Below, piece after piece: positions 10,670 to 21,018 of a DNA stretch of 36,914 nucleotides (position 1 is the first letter of the stretch; the number at the start of each line of letters is the position of its first letter). The translations under genes were made by a program, and so were the position numbers. The stretch lies in the NCBI GenBank assembly GCA_010672635.1, contig JAAHGE010000008.1, positions 72,330 to 109,243 on the forward strand, read 5' to 3'. The notes under the pieces were generated by a model. It was not told where the DNA came from, ran no database searches, and saw only the letters and a list, made by a program, of their open reading frames with translations. The DNA is from Desertifilum sp. SIO1I2. Its GTDB lineage: Bacteria > Cyanobacteriota > Cyanobacteriia > Cyanobacteriales > Desertifilaceae.

Positions 10670-10805
10670 TTGACTGACACTCACTGCTGAAAGTCCTATG
10701 AGTCGCGTAGATTGGGTTAGCGTCAGCGTAACCCAACAGCAGCCAGGGTTGTGTTGGGTTTCGGACCTCAACCCAACCTATGCGACTATCTTGATTGTCA
10801 GTCAA
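10670..10805. repeat. MITE-like palindromic element, copy 1
   Basis: Terminal inverted repeat TTGACTGACA (10670-10679) / TGTCAGTCAA (10796-10805), internal nested TTGGGTTA...TAACCCAA and GTTGGGTTTCGG...AACCCAACC hairpins; related to 18611-18742 in opposite orientation. Confidence 0.75.
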
Positions 10806-10836
10806 CCAGCCTCTAGAGACACTGGTTAAGGTGTCT

Positions 10837-11472
10837 CTATTTATTTAGAGGCAAAGGACGAGAGCATCTTTGTTTATTCCATTGCGCTAGCCCAACAGCA
10901 CTTCCAAACAGCAATAAAGTCAGTCCGGTTGTTGGTTCTGGGATATTAGAAACGGGCGTAGGTTGTACGCTTGGTCGGTCGATTCGAGCGATGAATCCCG
11001 TTCCTTCATACCAAGTATGATCTAAATAATAGCTCCATAATGAAATAGTCGCTGGAGCATTGACGCAATCCCCTAAAGAGGCAAAGGGACAGAAGATTTT
11101 CATCTTAAAGTAAGTTGTAGACGAGACAACTGCTAGGGGATGAGAATTAGGTCCACCATACCAAGGTGAAGGGAAGGGTTGAATCCACTCCCAAGAGCCT
11201 GGGGTTCGGGAGAGAATGTAGTCTGTTGCCTGGTAAGCTGGGCCTGGAGTCCCGTAACTTAAAAGAATCTTTGTGGGATAAAGCTTGTATTCAAGGGGCT
11301 GATGAATAATGTCTGAGATATGGCCACTGTCCATGCTAATGGTGCCTGTAGCAATGCCATCAAGGGATTGAAAGTGCAGGGTTAACGCTTTGGCACTCGT
11401 TGCAGACAAACTCAGAAAACCGCAAGTGGCTAGAGCCATTGCAGCAAGAGAAATTCTTCGATGAAGCGACAT
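10837..11472 (-). CDS. PEP-CTERM sorting domain-containing secreted protein
   Basis: Signal peptide MSLHRRISLAAMALATCGFLSLSATSAKA; C-terminal IPEPTTGLTLLLFGSAVGLAQWNKQR. ORF track start is 11514; ATG at 11472 preferred. Confidence 0.75.
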   Translation of the reverse strand: MSLHRRISLAAMALATCGFLSLSATSAKALTLHFQSLDGIATGTISMDSGHISDIIHQPLEYKLYPTKILLSYGTPGPAYQATDYILSRTPGSWEWIQPFPSPWYGGPNSHPLAVVSSTTYFKMKIFCPFASLGDCVNAPATISLWSYYLDHTWYEGTGFIARIDRPSVQPTPVSNIPEPTTGLTLLLFGSAVGLAQWNKQRCSRPLPLNK

Positions 11473-11707
11473 TGGTATCTCCTTGCAGTTGACAGTCAGA
11501 TGAAGGGCACTCAACTGCTATGACCGCGAATACAAAGTATCGCTTTCTGATTTCGCAAGCTGCAATAAATTTTTACAATAAGAACTAATTATCGATCCCC
11601 TGGCTTTTCAGATCCGATAAAAATGCATCCTAAGTATTTATACGGTTTTTAACTTAGTCGAAATTTTGTTATACCCAAAACAATTTTAAGTGGACTAACT
11701 GTTTAGG

Positions 11708-12469
11708 GTGAAATTGATGTCTATTATCCAGTTAATGACTTTACAAGCAATGCCTAACTTAACCGGGCAACCCATCACGGAGATATGGGAGAAAACGAAA
11801 ACAACGGGCAAAGAAGCAGTTGGTAGCCTTTCCCAAGGAACGAGTGAAGCACTTGGACAGAGCAAAGCTTTATTAGACAAGGGATCTACCCAAGTGACCC
11901 AGGCTGCTGAAAACCTGGCACAAAGCACGAGCGAAGCGCTAGGACAAGGTAAGGTTTTAATTGAACAGACGATGAGCCAAGTGAATAGCTTAATTAATCA
12001 AGTTTATATTGGCACTCAAATTGCTGTTCAAGAAGCTATTACTAATTGGCTGAACGCTCATCCCATAATTCACTGGCTCGTTAATCATCCTCTGCTCTCT
12101 CTATTTTTAATCCTATTATCGATTGTTCTTATTATCAGCTTAATCCAAGCCTTAATTGGATTAATCAAAAAAGCATGGATAGCGATTTTCACTTCTCCTA
12201 CTAAGTTAATCCAAAGCGTTGTAACCTTAATCTACAAATCCATCAGTTGGGCTATTCAGTTCGTTTGGCTTAACTTTAAGCCAACTTCTCAGAAGGCTTT
12301 GGTGGCTTCCCCAAGCGTAACCGATATTAAAATGATTATTGTTCCTGAAGATCTAGCAATCGACGATTCCTCAAAATTAAATGAGATATTGCAAAAAATC
12401 GAATCTCTTCAACAAGAGCAAAGTAAACTTTTACAAGAGATTTTTACTTTGAGTCAGCAGAAGCACTAG
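11708..12469 (+). CDS. hypothetical membrane protein with LEA/apolipoprotein-like SEALGQ repeats
   Basis: Repeats SLSQGTSEALGQSKALLDKGSTQVTQ / NLAQSTSEALGQGKVLIEQTMSQVN, then hydrophobic segment LLSLFLILLSIVLIISLIQALIGLI, C-terminal coiled coil LNEILQKIESLQQEQSKLLQEIFTL. Confidence 0.7.
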   Translation: MKLMSIIQLMTLQAMPNLTGQPITEIWEKTKTTGKEAVGSLSQGTSEALGQSKALLDKGSTQVTQAAENLAQSTSEALGQGKVLIEQTMSQVNSLINQVYIGTQIAVQEAITNWLNAHPIIHWLVNHPLLSLFLILLSIVLIISLIQALIGLIKKAWIAIFTSPTKLIQSVVTLIYKSISWAIQFVWLNFKPTSQKALVASPSVTDIKMIIVPEDLAIDDSSKLNEILQKIESLQQEQSKLLQEIFTLSQQKH

Positions 12470-12483
12470 TTATAAATCTGGAC

Positions 12484-12515
12484 AAAAAAAGCTGCCTCCA
12501 TTTGGGAGACAGCTT
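12484..12515 (-). terminator. rho-independent terminator of groEL
   Basis: AAGCTG-c-CTCC atttg GGAG-a-CAGCTT; preceded on + by A7, which is T7 at the 3' end of the minus-strand transcript. Confidence 0.8.
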
Positions 12516-12550
12516 GGGAGAGTAGGTCTTGCCTACTCTCGATTTCAAGC

Positions 12551-14227
<1,677 letters not shown>

Positions 14228-14312
14228 TTAGAATGGATGTTTCGGTTCTAAAAGTTTGAGACACAGCGAGCAGCGATCGCAGCTTTGGCTACAACTCGCT
14301 CGCCTGGAGGTG

Positions 14313-14624
14313 TTAGGAAACGACTGCCAAAATATCTTTCTCAGACAGCAGAACGTACTCATCGCTGCCGAGTTTGACATCGGTTCCGGCATACTTGGAG
14401 TAGAGAACTTTATCGCCGACTTTGACTTCCGGCTCTTGACGAGAACCATCTTCGTTGCGCTTGCCAGGTCCGACTTGAACGACTTCGCCAACTTGGGGTT
14501 TTTCTTTGGCGTTGTCGGGTAGAAGAATACCACCCGCAGTCCGTTCTTCAGCAGCGCTCACTTTCACGAAAACGCGATCGCCAAGCGGTTTAACTGTAGA
14601 AACACTCAGAGATACAGCAGCCAT
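14313..14624 (-). CDS. groES: co-chaperonin GroES (10 kDa)
   Basis: [52 protein letters not shown]...[36 protein letters not shown]. Confidence 0.98.
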   Translation of the reverse strand: MAAVSLSVSTVKPLGDRVFVKVSAAEERTAGGILLPDNAKEKPQVGEVVQVGPGKRNEDGSRQEPEVKVGDKVLYSKYAGTDVKLGSDEYVLLSEKDILAVVS

Positions 14625-14718
14625 AGGTAAACAAAGTCTCCAACTTGTTACTTCACACTCAGGAGCAGCTTGAGAGTTACTTCGCCTACAGGATGTTTGC
14701 TCGATCTCTGTGGGGGAG

Positions 14719-14745
14719 TTAGCACTCTCAACTCCTGAGTGCTAA
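14719..14745. promoter_or_regulatory. CIRCE operator (HrcA binding site)
   Basis: Perfect TTAGCACTC-N9-GAGTGCTAA upstream of groES. Confidence 0.97.
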
Positions 14746-15091
14746 TCTATCGAAGGTTGTACAAGAGTGCAACTCTATTTTGAGTACGGGTTCCCGAACT
14801 CTAGCTGTAGAGAGAGATTCACTCGATGCAAAGAAGGATTAAGCAAGCGACTTTATCAAATCTTGATGAAGTTGGTTCTGCTTTTGAGTGAGAATACGGT
14901 TGCTCGTCTGGGGCGACCTCGCGAAAATACGGTCATCCTCTTCCATAAACTGCTCGATCCAGCTTGAATCTCGTTTTGGATTCGCTTTGAATCTTTGAAT
15001 TTGCGTGCCCAATTGCCCGATACTCTAACCTTCGGGTTGGAGCTGAACTCCTCAATCCTTTGCCTTTATTGCGCTTAACTGGGTTATCACC

Positions 15092-17317
15092 ATGAGATTG
15101 CAGACAGCAGGCGCGATCGCCCTAGGGACTGCCATTTTAGCAACGGTGCAACTGAACGTTATAGAAAGAGCGATCGCCCTCACTTTAACTGGTTCTTACG
15201 GCACCTGGAGCAACCCCAGACTAGAAAATAATGCCAATCCTCACGGCAATATTATCTATCATCAAGCGGGGTTGAACGGACAAATTGAAAACCAGATTCT
15301 TTGGGGCGTGCCTTTAGGTCCCGGTGCGCCTAAAAGCGGCTTAGGATTTACAGGGGTAAGTCCTACCCAGTTAAGTTCGGGACAAGTTTTTCAACTAGGG
15401 ACTCTTCGGCATTTTAATAATCCTGTGTTTCCCCCTTCTGTAACAGATGTTGAGTTAAATATTGTTTTGGGATTTACCACTCTCAACTTCAATCCCACCT
15501 TTACGTTTAACTTTAATCTTTGGGAAACTCCTAATATCGATCCTTGTCCATTTGTAAGTATTGTACCCTGTGCCGATCGCCTGTCTTGGACGAATGCGAT
15601 CGCCTCCAACAGCTTCTTTATCGATGGCTTAGAATATCGCTTAGAATTACTTGGCTTTAAGCATAGCCCCAACAGTCCGATTGTCACTGAATTTATCTCT
15701 CAAGAAAATCAGACTAACACAGTTGCATTGTTTGGGAGGCTGATTGAAATCAATACCCCTCCTCAACTGGACGCTTTTTTTCTCAATGGTCAAAATGTCA
15801 ATGTTTTGAGAACCCCAGAAGGTTCGTCTGTAGACGCCACCTTATACGCAATTGACCAACAGAAATCTGATGACATCACCTTTTTTATTAACAACCAAAA
15901 TCGCGGAACAGATTATAATGATACTACGGGTTATCGTAGCATTACCACCCCGTTAGGCACCTTTAAAGATAACGGAACTTTTACCTATACGGCTCAAGCT
16001 CGCGATAGTCGAGGAGCCAATAGTAACACCATTACTAAAACTGTTGAAGTTTATAATGTCGCTCCCACGATTTCACCCTTTCATTACATTATTAATGAAG
16101 GCGATTCATTAGTGGCAACTTTACAAGCCACCGATCCAGGAGCGGATGCAGTTACCTTTTTCGTAGATAATCGTCAAGTGGGAACAGACTGGCGAACCAG
16201 CGGCGTTCGTTCGACGAATGTTAATTTAGGAAACTTTGCCAATAATGGCGAGTTTACCTATCTCAGCCATGCCATTGACGATTATGGAGGACGGAGCAAT
16301 ACTGTTGTTAACCGGGTGACAGTTTTAAACGTTCTGCCAACCTTAACTGCTTTTGAACTAAACGGTTTAGATCGAGATATTATTATCGATCAAGGACAAT
16401 CGGTATCGGCTCAATGGAAGGCAACCGATCCGGGAAAACATGATAGTATTAGCTTTTTTCTCAACGGACAAAATCTGGGTACAGATTCCACCATTACGAC
16501 TGGCGAACGTCGAATTTCATCCCATTTAGGGACATTTTACGATCCGGGCACGTTTTCTTATAGTGCTTTAGCTCAAGATAGCGATCGCGCCTATAGTAAC
16601 ACCCTAAATCGTCGGATCGTTGTCCGCAATGTTGCACCCACTATTACCCATTTGACAGGCGACTTATTAGTCACTGTTGGAGAAACTTTTGCCTTTGGCG
16701 GAACAGCCTTCGATCCTGGAACTAATGATATTTTGACGTTTGCTTGGGATTTAAATGGAGATGGCTATTTTGATGATTTTATCGGAGCTAGCGGCAGTTG
16801 GGCCTTCCTAGAACCCGGCGATTATCAAATAGCGCTCAAGGTGTTTGATAATCATGGCGGAACCACTTATGGTTCTTTCAAGGTGGCGGTATCTGCACCT
16901 CCAACGCCAACTCCAACACCGGAACCAACTCCCACACCAACACCAACTCCAACACCGGAACCAACTCCCACACCAACTCCAACACCGGAACCGACTCCAA
17001 CTCCAACGCCAACACCAGAACCTGTTTCTGTACCCGAACCTTCCGTTTATTTAGGACTTTTAGGGTTAGGCGGACTTTTTGCAATCCGCAAGCGAATGGC
17101 TATAGCTAAGAGATATCTGTCAAGTGCTGTAGCTAGAAGGATTTCAGTCACAGAACCGATAGTGAAGTTGGGTTTTGGAATATCAAGCAGCCTGCGGGTG
17201 TTATTCATTCATATTGCGGTAAGTCGCAACAGCCGAGGGAGAAATGCGGTTGAGGTAGCGGAAGATCCAGTATTTAAAAACCGTATCGAGAATCACAGGG
17301 AAAGTTGCAATGAATAG
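15092..17317 (+). CDS. PEP-CTERM extracellular protein, choice-of-anchor-like N-terminus, tandem Ig/PKD-like repeats and a Pro-Thr stalk
   Basis: Signal peptide; N-terminal SGLGFTGVSPTQ; repeated ~90-aa modules (FFLNGQNLGTD...LGTF.D.GTF.Y...DS....SNT....V.NVAPT); PTPTPEP repeats; VPEPSVYLGLLGLGGLFAIRKR sorting signal. The last ~70 aa follow the sorting signal and look anomalous. Confidence 0.8.
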   Translation: MRLQTAGAIALGTAILATVQLNVIERAIALTLTGSYGTWSNPRLENNANPHGNIIYHQAGLNGQIENQILWGVPLGPGAPKSGLGFTGVSPTQLSSGQVFQLGTLRHFNNPVFPPSVTDVELNIVLGFTTLNFNPTFTFNFNLWETPNIDPCPFVSIVPCADRLSWTNAIASNSFFIDGLEYRLELLGFKHSPNSPIVTEFISQENQTNTVALFGRLIEINTPPQLDAFFLNGQNVNVLRTPEGSSVDATLYAIDQQKSDDITFFINNQNRGTDYNDTTGYRSITTPLGTFKDNGTFTYTAQARDSRGANSNTITKTVEVYNVAPTISPFHYIINEGDSLVATLQATDPGADAVTFFVDNRQVGTDWRTSGVRSTNVNLGNFANNGEFTYLSHAIDDYGGRSNTVVNRVTVLNVLPTLTAFELNGLDRDIIIDQGQSVSAQWKATDPGKHDSISFFLNGQNLGTDSTITTGERRISSHLGTFYDPGTFSYSALAQDSDRAYSNTLNRRIVVRNVAPTITHLTGDLLVTVGETFAFGGTAFDPGTNDILTFAWDLNGDGYFDDFIGASGSWAFLEPGDYQIALKVFDNHGGTTYGSFKVAVSAPPTPTPTPEPTPTPTPTPTPEPTPTPTPTPEPTPTPTPTPEPVSVPEPSVYLGLLGLGGLFAIRKRMAIAKRYLSSAVARRISVTEPIVKLGFGISSSLRVLFIHIAVSRNSRGRNAVEVAEDPVFKNRIENHRESCNE
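16899..17032 (+). repeat. tandem PTPTPEP-encoding repeat
   Basis: Degenerate CCAACTCCAACACCGGAACCAACTCC-type repeats within the CDS. Confidence 0.85.
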
Positions 17318-18538
17318 AAAGATGAATTCTCGGCTTTCGGGTAAGCCTAAATGGCGAGAAATTCCTTCTAGAATAACTTCCCAACCATGTGGCGAGTGAA
17401 ACCCGACAAACATATCTGTAAATAAGATAATAATGAAGGCTTTGGCACTATCGCTTAAGCCATAGACTACATCATCTAGGAAAGATTTAACCACATCAAT
17501 TTCGCGTTTGCTGGTGACAATTACGAGACAAAACGCCATAAATGAAAAGAGATCGGCGAAAATATTCTTAATAGAATCGGCACTGCGATCGCGATATTCT
17601 CTTTGAATCTCAATTGCGCGTTCTTCTAGGCGTTCTTCCATTTCCTCGTCTGTCAGTTCGGTAACTCTTCCTGTTAGGTGTTGAAAATGGAGTTTTCTTT
17701 CATAGCGTTCTAAATCAACAAAAGCTTCTTCCTCCATTTCTGTGTTTAGAAAAATCTCAATTCGTCCTTGATTTTTGAGATTATCAATTGCCGGCCCAAT
17801 AACAAAATTTTTCGTAATCTGTTGAGTTAGCAGAGGAATTAAAATCATTAAAAGAATAAACCGCAGTGAAATAACTGTCTTAAACTTAGAAACCCGAAAG
17901 TTCTTAATCAGTTCTTCTTCTGCTTTAGGGTCGAGTTCACTTTTGACGCGGCTTAAAGTGCCTAAGATAGAACGAGGAAGAAAGCTAGATTTATCGACAA
18001 TTGTTTCTTTGCTTGCAACTGTTTCTAGGCTAGGATAAGGACTAGCAGGAGGTTTGACTGTATTATCATTAATGGGCGCTTTACTAACTGCCCGATCGGG
18101 CGTCTTGGTAATCGGGATTAGGGCTTGAGACAGTTTAGATTTACGAGAATAACGTAATAATATTTCATCAATAAACCTTAATTTTTCTAGAGTTATTGCA
18201 GCTCGTTCTGGCGAGCCAATCGTTAAAGTCTCCTCTCCCTGTCCCAGTTTCTTAACGGAATCGCTAATAATAGAATGACTAAGATTAAATTCTGACAAAC
18301 GAATTTTTGCTGCATTTAAGTTGTTTTTGAGTTCCCTTTTAAAGTAAACAATTTCACTATTGCTAAATTGCCCTACTTTAAAGTCTACTTTTCCTCCATC
18401 AAAATAGGTATCTTCGAGTGCCTTAATTTTTAGAACCGCCTCATATGCATCTTCAAGCGCTCGTTCGGGCGTATCCCAAAACCACCGACTAGACGAACGA
18501 AAATAAGCTCTAAACTTATAAAAAATAGAGGTTTTCAT
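17201..18538 (-). CDS. pcxA: proton extrusion protein PcxA / CotA (CemA-like)
   Basis: SSRWFWDTPERALEDAYEAVLKIKALEDTYFDGGKV; C-terminal CemA-like membrane region GLSDSAKAFIIILFTDMFVGFHSPHGWEVILEGISRHLGLPESREFIFLFIATFPVILDTVFKYWIFRYLNRISPSAVATYRNMNE. Confidence 0.93.
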   Translation of the reverse strand: MKTSIFYKFRAYFRSSSRWFWDTPERALEDAYEAVLKIKALEDTYFDGGKVDFKVGQFSNSEIVYFKRELKNNLNAAKIRLSEFNLSHSIISDSVKKLGQGEETLTIGSPERAAITLEKLRFIDEILLRYSRKSKLSQALIPITKTPDRAVSKAPINDNTVKPPASPYPSLETVASKETIVDKSSFLPRSILGTLSRVKSELDPKAEEELIKNFRVSKFKTVISLRFILLMILIPLLTQQITKNFVIGPAIDNLKNQGRIEIFLNTEMEEEAFVDLERYERKLHFQHLTGRVTELTDEEMEERLEERAIEIQREYRDRSADSIKNIFADLFSFMAFCLVIVTSKREIDVVKSFLDDVVYGLSDSAKAFIIILFTDMFVGFHSPHGWEVILEGISRHLGLPESREFIFLFIATFPVILDTVFKYWIFRYLNRISPSAVATYRNMNE

Positions 18539-18610
18539 CGGTTACAATAGAGGAAGTAAAAATCAATGGTTTGTTTCTGGTGCAAATCGTTTGTTCAGGT
18601 CATCACCAAG

Positions 18611-18742
18611 TTGAATGACAATCTTTTTTGTCGGTTGGGCTGAACACCATGAAACCCAACACTCCTAGCCACAAGTATTGGGTTTCGCTAACGCTAACCC
18701 AACCGACGAAGGGATAGGGGTTTTGAGAGTTTTGTCAGTCAA
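18611..18742. repeat. MITE-like palindromic element, copy 2
   Basis: TTGAaTGACAATC ... TGTCAGTCAA ends (one mismatch to copy 1) with GAAACCCAACAC and GCTAACGCTAACCCAACC internal blocks shared with the reverse complement of copy 1. Confidence 0.7.
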
Positions 18743-18844
18743 TCAGGGCCATTATTCAAAAGTCATTGGCTTTTTCCCCAAACTGAGAATTGTTTTGCGT
18801 TAGAGTAGCCAGTATCTTATCAAAATTTAGTCTAAAGGCGACCT

Positions 18845-20962
18845 GTGAGTGCTGAGTCAACTTGGATAATCGGTTCTGTCCGCAGTGGGAAAACCACCCG
18901 CCTGATCCAAAAGTTTCAGGCCAATCTTGAAGCCGTACAAGACCAATGTCAACCCGCTATTGTACCTCCTATTTTGGTATTTGCAGCCAATAGCGATAAC
19001 CGCATTGTCCTAGCCGAACGGTTAGTTGAGGCGATCGCTGGAACCTATCCTATCCAAACCACCACCCCTTTAGGCTTCACCATCGATGAAGTCTTGCTAT
19101 TTTGGCCGCTGTTAATTGAAAGCTTAGACCTCAGAGCGCAGTTTCCCATGCGCCTGCGTCCAGAAACCGAGCAAGAACTAGCCACGCAACTGTGGCATTT
19201 AGCCCTCACCCAAGGCGGGCTGCAACAGGAAGGGGTCAGCGAGTACCGCATGGTACGGCGCACTTTAGACTTATACGCCCTCAGCAGTGCGGCGGGAGTT
19301 CTCCCCGAACAAATTACCGAATTGTTAGAAACCGGCTTTGCAGAAACCCAAGGAAGCCCCGCCCTGTGGCGAGCAATGGGAGAAGCGATTTTAGAATGGC
19401 GACAGTGGTGTTTAGAACGCGGCTTTCTCAGTTACGGGTTAGTCTCAGAACTCTACTGGCGACACCTGCTTCCCAACCCCCGCTATCAGCAACATCTGCT
19501 CAAACGCTATCGCTTTGTCTGCGCCGATGATGTCGATGAGTATCCGGCGATCGCCGTTTCCCTCTTTGAATTTCTCCTCAACGCTGGCGTCAGCGGCTGC
19601 TTCACCTACAACCCCAACGGCAGTATTCGCTTAGGCTTAGGAGCCGATCCCAAATATTTAAGCAGTTTAGCCCGATATTGCCAAATTGAAGCCCTCAGCG
19701 AACAGCCTACTCGCGGTTTAGCGGCCGACTGGGGGGAAACCTGCGTTAACCGCGTCCTTCAGCCCCTGTGGAGCGAACCCGTAAGCTTCAGCGCGCCAGA
19801 AATTCAGGTTCTTTCCACCCCATCGCGATCGCAACTCTTGCGCCAAACCGCCGAAACCATCATCAACGCCGTCGAACGCGCAGAAGCCGCCCCCCAAGAG
19901 ATCGCCATCATCACCCCCGGTTTAGATGCGATCGCCCGTTACACCCTATCAGAAATTTTAGGCAAAGCCGGAATTGAAACCACCCTGCTCAACGATCAGC
20001 GCCCCTTAAACCAGTCTCCCCCGATCCGCGCCCTATTAAGCCTACTCGCCCTCGTCTATCCGGGAAACGGGCGCACTCTGAACCGAGATGCGATCGCCGA
20101 AATGCTCGTCATCCTCAGTTCGGCCCCCAACCCCGAACAACCCACCCACTACACCCCAGACATCGACCCCGTACGCGCCGGACTGCTTGCAGACCATTGT
20201 TACGCCCCCAGTCCAACCCAACCCCGCCTGCTTCCCCCCCACACCTTCCCCCGTTGGGATAGACTCGGCCATCGCGCCACCACCGCCTATCAACACCTCC
20301 AGGAGTGGATCGACCAGCAGCAAGCACAACTGCAAAACCGCCTGCTACCGAGTCCCCTCGTCCTTCTAGACCGGGCCATTCAGCGCTTTTTGTGGAGTGG
20401 TACCCATCTGTCTTACGAACAACTGGCGAACCTGCGAGAACTGGTGGAAACCGCCCAACATTATTGGGAAGTCAAAAACCGCCTCCCCAAAATCCCCGAC
20501 AGCCGATCCAACCCCGTCGGACAATTTATCGAACTGCTGCGGCGCGGAACCGTCAGCGCCAACCCCTACCCCGTCCGTTCCCTGCGATCGCCTCAACAGA
20601 GCGTCACCCTCGCCACCATCTTTCAGTACCGCCTCAGCCGCATGAGCCATCGCTGGCACTTTTGGCTCGATGCCGGTTCGCCCCTGTGGTTGAAAGGTGG
20701 GGCGGCGGTTCTATTTGGCGCGCCCCTATTCCTCCACGATCGCCTGAATAAACCTTGGACAGAAGCCGATACCGCCCAAGCCGATGAGGAACGCTTAAAG
20801 CGCATTCTCCTCGATCTTCTCAGCCGTACAGAAGAACGTCTATTTCTCTGCCATAGCGACTTAGCCACCAACGGACAAGAACAAACCGGCCCCCTATTAT
20901 CCCTAGTCAATAGCGCCGTTCCCCTCAGTTCAGAACCCCAAAGCCCAGTTTTCACCCTTTGA
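18845..20962 (+). CDS. AddB/UvrD-like recombinase-family ATPase
   Basis: Walker A IIGSVRSGKTTRLIQKF; VFAANSDNRIVLAERLVEAI; VCADDVDEYPAI (Walker B-like); C-terminal helicase-like HFWLDAGSPLWLKGGAAVLFGAP and EERLKRILLDLLSRTEERLFLCHSDL. Confidence 0.75.
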   Translation: MSAESTWIIGSVRSGKTTRLIQKFQANLEAVQDQCQPAIVPPILVFAANSDNRIVLAERLVEAIAGTYPIQTTTPLGFTIDEVLLFWPLLIESLDLRAQFPMRLRPETEQELATQLWHLALTQGGLQQEGVSEYRMVRRTLDLYALSSAAGVLPEQITELLETGFAETQGSPALWRAMGEAILEWRQWCLERGFLSYGLVSELYWRHLLPNPRYQQHLLKRYRFVCADDVDEYPAIAVSLFEFLLNAGVSGCFTYNPNGSIRLGLGADPKYLSSLARYCQIEALSEQPTRGLAADWGETCVNRVLQPLWSEPVSFSAPEIQVLSTPSRSQLLRQTAETIINAVERAEAAPQEIAIITPGLDAIARYTLSEILGKAGIETTLLNDQRPLNQSPPIRALLSLLALVYPGNGRTLNRDAIAEMLVILSSAPNPEQPTHYTPDIDPVRAGLLADHCYAPSPTQPRLLPPHTFPRWDRLGHRATTAYQHLQEWIDQQQAQLQNRLLPSPLVLLDRAIQRFLWSGTHLSYEQLANLRELVETAQHYWEVKNRLPKIPDSRSNPVGQFIELLRRGTVSANPYPVRSLRSPQQSVTLATIFQYRLSRMSHRWHFWLDAGSPLWLKGGAAVLFGAPLFLHDRLNKPWTEADTAQADEERLKRILLDLLSRTEERLFLCHSDLATNGQEQTGPLLSLVNSAVPLSSEPQSPVFTL

Positions 20963-21018
20963 GGTATTGACAACTTCGCTGCCTGAAGGCGAGGGGATTC
21001 TTGGTTCATCGAGATAGC
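20963..21018 (-). mobile_element. right-end/subterminal hairpin of an IS200/IS605-type remnant (possible omegaRNA 3' scaffold)
   Basis: On the minus strand directly downstream of the tnpB relic stop: GAACCAAGAATCCCCTCGCCTTCAGGCAGCGAAGTTGTCAATA, a palindrome-containing end as in IS200/IS605 elements. Confidence 0.5.

Noticed and set aside
16899-17032. Short regular repeats that might suggest a CRISPR-like array
   Set aside because: Repeats are in frame and encode a PTPTPEP stalk; no spacers.
20042-20751. Multiple overlapping ORFs within the recombinase-family gene
   Set aside because: Alternative frames of a GC-rich coding region with low-complexity Pro/Arg or Gly/Arg composition.
18845-20962. 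AddB-like gene truncated by the IS remnant
   Set aside because: The stop codon lies near the IS boundary, but the C-terminus still includes the expected helicase-like end motif (RLKRILLDLLSRTEERLFLCHSDL), so truncation is not demonstrated.
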